DNA of 64,000 nucleotides from Crocinitomicaceae bacterium. GTDB taxonomy: Bacteria; Bacteroidota; Bacteroidia; Flavobacteriales_D; Crocinitomicaceae. The notes beneath the pieces were generated by a model. The model was not told the DNA's origin. It ran no database searches and worked only from the letters and a program-made list of their open reading frames with translations. How positions within the stretch are numbered: the stretch's first letter is position 1; every line of letters starts with the position of its first letter. A program made the position numbers and the translations under genes. The stretch lies in contig JAURMC010000008.1 in NCBI GenBank assembly GCA_030830895.1, forward strand, positions 62,001 to 126,000, written 5' to 3'. Positions 59,510-64,000 of the stretch are shown piece after piece.

Positions 59510-60880
59510 ATGCACTTTGTAATTGTTGATGTTGAAACTACCGGTGGAAGCCCTAAGCAATCAAAGATTACTGAAATTGCTATGTACAAATACGATGGGA
59601 AAGAAATTATTGATGAATTTATCACATTAATAAACCCAGAGCAGTCAATACCCGAATTTATCGTCCGTTTGACAGGAATTACAAATCACATGGTTTCAGA
59701 AGCTCCGAAGTTTTTTGAACTTGCTAAAGACATTCTGACGTTTCTTGATGGATGCGTATTCGTTGCTCATAATGTTGGTTTTGATTATAGCATGTTGCGG
59801 CATGAGTTTCGAAGCCTTGGATACGACTTCAGATTTCCACATCTTTGTACCGTTCGAGCCTCTAGAATAATAATCCCTGGGTATGATTCATACAGTTTAG
59901 GCAAGCTTTCTGCTTCGCTCGGAATTCAACTTGATGGAAGACATCGGGCCGGCGGAGATGCCTTGGCCACAGCAAAACTTTTTAACCTTATATATCACAA
60001 GGATCATAATAAATTAGCATCCTTTATTCAACATGAAATTAATCCGCAAAAAGTAAATCCCAAATTAAGTATTGATGCAGTGGATGATCTACCAACAAAA
60101 GCTGGAGTTTATCGCTTTTATGATGAATTTAATCACCTCATTTATATTGGAAAAAGTAAAAATATAAAAAAGCGCGTGGAACAGCACTTGCGCAATAATT
60201 CAACGCGTAAAGGAGAAATCATGTTGCAAGAAATTGCTCGTATTGAACACGAAGTGACAGGTTCAGAATTAATTGCCATGTTGTTTGAAAGTGAACTTAT
60301 TAAAAAATATAAACCAAAATTCAATCGACAGTTAAGGAAATCTATTTTCACATTCGGCCTTTATGATGAAGTTGATAATCAAGGTTATTTAACCTTAAAA
60401 GTTGGCCTAACCAGCAAATCGACCGCTTCCCCAATAACCTATTTCAATTCACGAAAAGAAGCTAATGAATTTATAAAAAATCGAGGAGACCAATTTGGTT
60501 TATGTCAAAAGATAAATGGGGTTTATCCATCTAAAGATGCGTGTTTTCATTTCTCTATTAAACAATGTGCTGGGGCTTGTATAGGTGTTGAACCGAAAGA
60601 GGATTATAATGAACGGGTAAATCAAATGATTCAGGCCATGAGTTATGAAGAGGACAGTTTTTATATCATTGACAAAGGCAGATCAAAGATTGAACGTAGC
60701 ATTATTTGGATTGAACGGGGAACCTATCGGGGACATGGCTATGCACCTTACCATTTCAACAGCACTTCTCCAGAATATTGGAAGCGCTTTGTAGAACTAA
60801 AAGATGAAAACCGAGACATACGCTCCATCATTAATTTGTATCTTCGGAAAGGAGTTGGATTTAAACTTGTACAGTTGTGA
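59510..60880 (+). CDS. DnaQ-type exonuclease fused to a GIY-YIG (UvrC/Cho-like) nuclease domain
   Basis: A 456-residue fusion. Residues of about 3-165 are a DEDDh exonuclease: VDVETTGG (D and E), AHNVGFDYSMLRHEF, and the last H-D in GRHRAGGDALATAKL. Residues of about 195-280 are a GIY-YIG domain: KAGVYRFYD, IYIGKSKNIKKRVEQHLR and a final E in LFESELIKKYKPKFN. The Cys cluster of UvrC is partly visible at FSIKQCAGACIG. Related fusions exist in other phyla and are thought to act in an alternative excision-repair step. It overlaps the PhnP-like gene by a GTGA. Confidence 0.9.
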   Translation: MHFVIVDVETTGGSPKQSKITEIAMYKYDGKEIIDEFITLINPEQSIPEFIVRLTGITNHMVSEAPKFFELAKDILTFLDGCVFVAHNVGFDYSMLRHEFRSLGYDFRFPHLCTVRASRIIIPGYDSYSLGKLSASLGIQLDGRHRAGGDALATAKLFNLIYHKDHNKLASFIQHEINPQKVNPKLSIDAVDDLPTKAGVYRFYDEFNHLIYIGKSKNIKKRVEQHLRNNSTRKGEIMLQEIARIEHEVTGSELIAMLFESELIKKYKPKFNRQLRKSIFTFGLYDEVDNQGYLTLKVGLTSKSTASPITYFNSRKEANEFIKNRGDQFGLCQKINGVYPSKDACFHFSIKQCAGACIGVEPKEDYNERVNQMIQAMSYEEDSFYIIDKGRSKIERSIIWIERGTYRGHGYAPYHFNSTSPEYWKRFVELKDENRDIRSIINLYLRKGVGFKLVQL

Positions 60881-61647
60881 ATGGTAAATTAACATTTTTA
60901 GGTACCGGGACTTCACAAGGTATTCCCTTGCCAGCATGTTCATGTTATGTTTGTCAATCAACCCTACCAAAAGATAATCGATTACGAAGCAGCGTGTTAA
61001 TTAATGTTGGACAACAAACGATTTGCATAGATACTGGGCCTGACTTCAGATATCAAATGTTGAGGGAAAAAGTTAAAAATTTAAGCGCCATTTTGTTTAC
61101 CCACGAGCATCGAGATCATGTAGGCGGATTGGATGATGTTAGAGCTTTTAACTATATTAATAATAAAGCCATGCCGCTTTATGCACCTGAAGAAGTCATT
61201 CAAGCACTTAAAGAAAGTTACGCCTATATCTTCAGTAGTAGTTATCCTGGCATACCTAAGGTAAGCTTATGCGAGATTAATGAATCCCCTTTTATAATTG
61301 AAGGTATTCGCATTACCCCTGTCCCTGTTTGGCATCACAAACTTCGAGTCTTTGGATATCGTATTGGGGATTTAGCATACATTACTGACGCTAAAACCGT
61401 ACCTGAATCATCACGGAAACTTATTCGCAATGTTCCAATACTTATTATTAATTGCTTGCATGAATCTCCACACATTTCACATTTTAATTTGCAAGAAGCA
61501 CTTGCATTTATCGATGACATTCGTCCAAAGCAGACCTACTTAACGCACATCTCTCATTTATTTGGTACGCATGTGGAGATACAATCTAAATTACCTAATT
61601 CGGTGGACGTTGCATACGATGGATTAAGCATAATTTTCAATCCCTAG
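60877..61647 (+). CDS. MBL-fold metallohydrolase (PhnP-like)
   Basis: A 256-residue beta-lactamase-fold hydrolase. It shows FLGTGTSQGIPLPACSCYVC (Zn or structural Cys pattern), RLRSSVLINVG, the metal motif THEHRDHVGG, PVWHHKLRVFGYRIGDLAYITDAK and HLFGTH near the end. The family cleaves cyclic phosphodiesters (PhnP) or related compounds. The start is a GTG overlapping the stop of the upstream nuclease; the next gene has its own -7 element. Confidence 0.9.
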   Translation: MNGKLTFLGTGTSQGIPLPACSCYVCQSTLPKDNRLRSSVLINVGQQTICIDTGPDFRYQMLREKVKNLSAILFTHEHRDHVGGLDDVRAFNYINNKAMPLYAPEEVIQALKESYAYIFSSSYPGIPKVSLCEINESPFIIEGIRITPVPVWHHKLRVFGYRIGDLAYITDAKTVPESSRKLIRNVPILIINCLHESPHISHFNLQEALAFIDDIRPKQTYLTHISHLFGTHVEIQSKLPNSVDVAYDGLSIIFNP

Positions 61648-61662
61648 GTATAAGATAATTGC

Positions 61663-61670
61663 TAGATTTG
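61663..61670 (+). promoter_or_regulatory. -7 promoter element of the glsA/glsB-like operon
   Basis: TAGATTTG matches TAnnTTTG and ends 6 nt before the ATG at 61677. An in-frame TTG at 61659 lies upstream of it. Confidence 0.55.
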
Positions 61671-61676
61671 TTCAGT

Positions 61677-62519
61677 ATGAATGAATTGAATATTGACGTT
61701 CGAAAGATAATTGGAGATAAAAATCCAAGTTTATTAAATAAATTGCCCCGATTCATAATCTCTTACTTAGAGCGCATCATACATCAAAAAGAAATCAACA
61801 CATTTTTAGCTGATAACGGTCATCTCAAAAATCATGAATTCTGCGAAGCCGTCATTTCATACTTAGGCATACATATTGAACTTCATGGCATTGAACGAAT
61901 TCCCAAGACTGGGCCGGTTATTATCGCCTTAAACCATCCCCTTGGGGGCGTAGATGGGGTAGCGTTTATTGTAGCAATGAAGAATCATCGTCCTGATTTG
62001 GTATTCCTAGTCAATGATATATTATTAAATATTACACCATTAAAAGATATGTTCGTAGGAATAAACAAACATGGTAAAAATAGAGCCGATACGCGAAAAA
62101 TGATTGAGTCCATGTTTAACTCTGATAATGCGGTTTGTATATTTCCTGCTGGTCTTGTTAGTAGAAAACAACATGGTGTGATTAAGGATCTTGAATGGAA
62201 ACGCACCTTTGTATCTTATGCCAGAACAACGGGACACCCAATAATACCAATACATATTGGGGGTAAATTATCTCGGTTTTTTTACGGATTACATCAATTT
62301 AGAACCTGGGTTGGCATTAAAAGTAGCCTTGAAATGTTATTCCTAGCCGACGAATTATTTAAACAACGAGATAAAAAAATCGTTTTTACTGTTGGTGATT
62401 CCATTTTTCTATCGAACGATCAAATAAACAATGATGAACACCGTATCTCTCAAGAAATAAAAGAACAACTTTATAACATACCCACCCAATATGGAGCCAA
62501 TCATAGAAGCAATTCCTAA
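61677..62519 (+). CDS. GlsA/OlsA-like O-acyltransferase
   Basis: A 280-residue PlsC-family acyltransferase with ALNHPLGGVDGVAFIVAM (a variant of NHx4D), FVGINKHGKNRADTRKM, the glycerol-phosphate acyltransferase motif IFPAGLVSRKQ in place of F-P-E-G and GHPIIPIHIGG. In Bacteroidota, the pair GlsB and GlsA makes glycine- or ornithine-type lipids: GlsB N-acylates the amino acid and GlsA adds the second acyl chain. The overlap of 29 nt with the GlsB-like gene supports the pairing. The ATG at 61677 is preferred over an upstream TTG because of the -7 element. Confidence 0.8.
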   Translation: MNELNIDVRKIIGDKNPSLLNKLPRFIISYLERIIHQKEINTFLADNGHLKNHEFCEAVISYLGIHIELHGIERIPKTGPVIIALNHPLGGVDGVAFIVAMKNHRPDLVFLVNDILLNITPLKDMFVGINKHGKNRADTRKMIESMFNSDNAVCIFPAGLVSRKQHGVIKDLEWKRTFVSYARTTGHPIIPIHIGGKLSRFFYGLHQFRTWVGIKSSLEMLFLADELFKQRDKKIVFTVGDSIFLSNDQINNDEHRISQEIKEQLYNIPTQYGANHRSNS

Positions 62520-63405
62520 AGCCATCCTTAAAGAAGAACTCACTCGAAATGGATTAATTCGAACAACCCGAAAGGGTGATAATGAAATTTATATTATAAA
62601 TAATACGAATGCTCCTCACGTGGTTCAAGAAATTGGACGTCTAAGGGAAATTACCTTCAGAGCCTCTGGCGGAGGAACCGGCCGCGCATTAGATCTTGAT
62701 GAATATGATCTCGGTGAATATGCATACGAGCAGCTAATAGTATGGTCTCCCGAAGATGAAGAAATAATCGGGGGATATCGATTCGCATTTTGCAACCGTT
62801 CAATCGATAATTCAGGCAGTATTCATTTGTCGACAACACATTATTTTGAATTCTCGACAGTTTTTATTAGTCAATACCTCCCCTTTACTATTGAACTTGG
62901 TAGAAGTTGGGTGCAACCGAATTTTCAACCTACCGTAAATCCAAGAAAAGGCTTGTTCGCACTAGATAACATTTGGGATGGCCTTGGAGTATTAGTACGT
63001 GAACACCCTGAAATCAAATACTTTTTCGGAAAAGTTACTATGTATCCAAATTACGATACGGCCAGCAGGGATTTTTTATTACACTTCATGCACACTTATT
63101 TTCCGGACCGTGAAGGACTTATGAAACCATTTCACCCCTTAGTGCAAAACTATGACAGCAGTTATGCCGACAATCAATTAAAGGGTTTAAATTTCAAAGA
63201 CGGATTCAAGGTATTAAACTCTCATATTCGTGAAAAAGGAGAATTTATTCCGCCATTAGTTAATATATACATGAATCTTTCCCCCACTATGAAAACATTT
63301 GGAACAGCCGTAAATCCAGAGTTTGGTGGTGTGGAGGAAACAGGTATTTTGGTAACAATCGACGACATTTTCCCTGAAAAAAAGGAACGACACATGGTTT
63401 ATTGA
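62491..63405 (+). CDS. GlsB/OlsB-like amino acid N-acyltransferase (GNAT fold)
   Basis: A 304-residue protein of the hemolysin-like/N-acyl amino acid synthase GNAT group. The typical pattern FRASGGGTGRALDLDEYDLGEYAYEQLIVWSPEDEEIIGGYRF is present, followed by ELGRSWVQPNFQP, GLFALDNIWDGLG and the conserved GKVTMYPNYD. The family N-acylates glycine or ornithine using acyl-ACP; here glycine is favoured by the Bacteroidota context (inference). It is the second gene of the aminolipid operon and overlaps the GlsA-like gene by 29 nt. Confidence 0.8.
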   Translation: MEPIIEAIPKAILKEELTRNGLIRTTRKGDNEIYIINNTNAPHVVQEIGRLREITFRASGGGTGRALDLDEYDLGEYAYEQLIVWSPEDEEIIGGYRFAFCNRSIDNSGSIHLSTTHYFEFSTVFISQYLPFTIELGRSWVQPNFQPTVNPRKGLFALDNIWDGLGVLVREHPEIKYFFGKVTMYPNYDTASRDFLLHFMHTYFPDREGLMKPFHPLVQNYDSSYADNQLKGLNFKDGFKVLNSHIREKGEFIPPLVNIYMNLSPTMKTFGTAVNPEFGGVEETGILVTIDDIFPEKKERHMVY

Positions 63406-63412
63406 GTTTAGG

Positions 63413-63988
63413 TCATGTCAACCAAGGATATGCGCGTAAAAGGGAATCTAAGTCCTTAACACCAGATTTACGAATGATTCGCTGTTTTAAACGACCTATC
63501 GTTACATCCACATGAGCAACATTCAAGATTCGTGAAATTCGTGCGGAAGGAACGCCATAGTAGTACTTCAGTTTCAGCATTAAGGCATCGCGTTTGCTCA
63601 AATGAAGTAAGATATCGGACATGGCATGAAAATAATCAGGCTCCCCTTTAGGTTGATCCGTATTATTTGATTCGTCTGAGTAATTTGCACGAGCAATGCT
63701 TGTTTTTTCCTCAGAAATTAAAGTTACTTTACGCTTTTTGTGCTTTTTGCGAAGCATCGAAATGCTAAAATTAGATACTACCGCTTTTAACCATGAACGC
63801 GTATTAAATAAATCTATGTCTGTTGAATATTTGGTCGATAAAATCTGATAGAAGTGAATGCAAAATTCTTGATACACATCAAATACTTCTTCTCCTTCGA
63901 ATTTCAATCGAATTTGTTGTAAGAAAAACCCTTGATATCGATTCAAGATTTCGGTGAAAATTACGTCGATATGCTTTTTATCTACCAT
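63413..63988 (-). CDS. sigma-70-like (ECF-type) RNA polymerase sigma factor
   Basis: A 191-residue protein. The N-terminal sigma2-like region (about 10-95) carries EEVFDVYQEFCIHFYQIL and a helix with SWLKAVVSNFSISMLRKKHKKRK resembling region 2.3-2.4. The C-terminal sigma4-like part (about 125-191) has LSKRDALMLKLKYYYGVPSARISRILNVAHVDVTIGRLKQRI, a helix-turn-helix. Conservation is weak, so it could be a degenerate or specialised factor. The start lies 12 nt before the window end, so its promoter and any anti-sigma neighbour are outside. Confidence 0.75.
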   Translation of the reverse strand: MVDKKHIDVIFTEILNRYQGFFLQQIRLKFEGEEVFDVYQEFCIHFYQILSTKYSTDIDLFNTRSWLKAVVSNFSISMLRKKHKKRKVTLISEEKTSIARANYSDESNNTDQPKGEPDYFHAMSDILLHLSKRDALMLKLKYYYGVPSARISRILNVAHVDVTIGRLKQRIIRKSGVKDLDSLLRAYPWLT

Positions 63989-64000
63989 CTATTGTCGCTT

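Noticed and set aside
1-64000. CRISPR arrays, tRNA or rRNA genes, IS elements, prophage or integrase genes
   Set aside because: No regular spaced repeats, no tRNA-like cloverleaf or rRNA segments, no transposase or integrase motif and no inverted-repeat-bounded segment were seen on either strand.

Overview
This window is a gene-dense, AT-rich chromosomal segment of a member of the Bacteroidota, most likely of the order Flavobacteriales or a close relative. The phylum call rests on several independent marks: a fused lpxC/fabZ gene, the rpmB-rpmG-DUF4295-ftsY order, DUF4494, DUF4476 and DUF4846 proteins, a carboxypeptidase-regulatory-like TonB receptor, a type IX secretion (T9SS) type B sorting domain, GlsB/GlsA-like aminolipid acyltransferases, and many promoters with the phylum-specific TAnnTTTG -7 element. 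The family is not resolved. I see no IS element, phage gene, CRISPR array, tRNA or rRNA, and no gap above 300 bases.

Layout. 1-4.7 kb: the 3' end of maf, then a leftward run of an acyltransferase, ung, hemE and an OmpA-like protein. 4.7-7.1 kb: ddl and a PBP4-type carboxypeptidase, overlapping tail to tail. 7.1-14.0 kb: an exopolysaccharide cluster (short leader ORF, glycosyltransferase, Wza-like lipoprotein, Wzc-like kinase with a Tyr-Gly tail, RfbC, WecA/MraY-like transferase, lytic transglycosylase), followed by uvrA and trxA. 18.0-23.9 kb: lpxD-lpxC/fabZ-lpxA-rlmD-cinA, which is the early lipid A pathway plus an RlmD-family methyltransferase with no N-terminal cysteines. 24.0-25.7 kb: ribosomal proteins L28 and L33, DUF4295 and FtsY. 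25.7-29.9 kb: TonB receptor, DUF1015 and YggS. 29.9-33.6 kb: a leftward M16 protease-PdxH-DUF4494 operon, cytidine deaminase and a hypothetical gene.

33.6-36.8 kb: trmB, a hydrolase, the 4.5S/SRP RNA gene and three lipoproteins, one Kazal-like. 36.8-40.7 kb: a translationally coupled cassette of a ribulose-phosphate-epimerase-like domain fused to a CBS pair, a DAHP/KDO8P-type synthase, a KdsC phosphatase with an extra N-terminal domain, and a lysine/saccharopine-dehydrogenase-like enzyme. I consider this the best candidate for an undescribed pathway here. 40.7-50.7 kb: MFS transporter, dapD, purB, a secreted hypothetical protein, M1 aminopeptidase, recQ and nfu. 50.7-56.5 kb: folD, bshA, elbB, meaB, an S4 protein and a tiny protein that is almost only a T9SS type B sorting domain. 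56.7-64.0 kb: secreted and low-complexity proteins, a DnaQ/GIY-YIG nuclease, a PhnP-like hydrolase, GlsA/GlsB-like acyltransferases and a sigma-factor-like protein.

A cross-cutting observation concerns start sites. At least 13 genes have a -7 element (TAnnTTTG or TAnnTTCG) only 4-7 nt before the start codon, which predicts leaderless or nearly leaderless mRNAs. I used this to choose several start codons (acyltransferase at 4614, trmB at 33655, MFS at 41950, purB at 42907, glsA-like at 61677).
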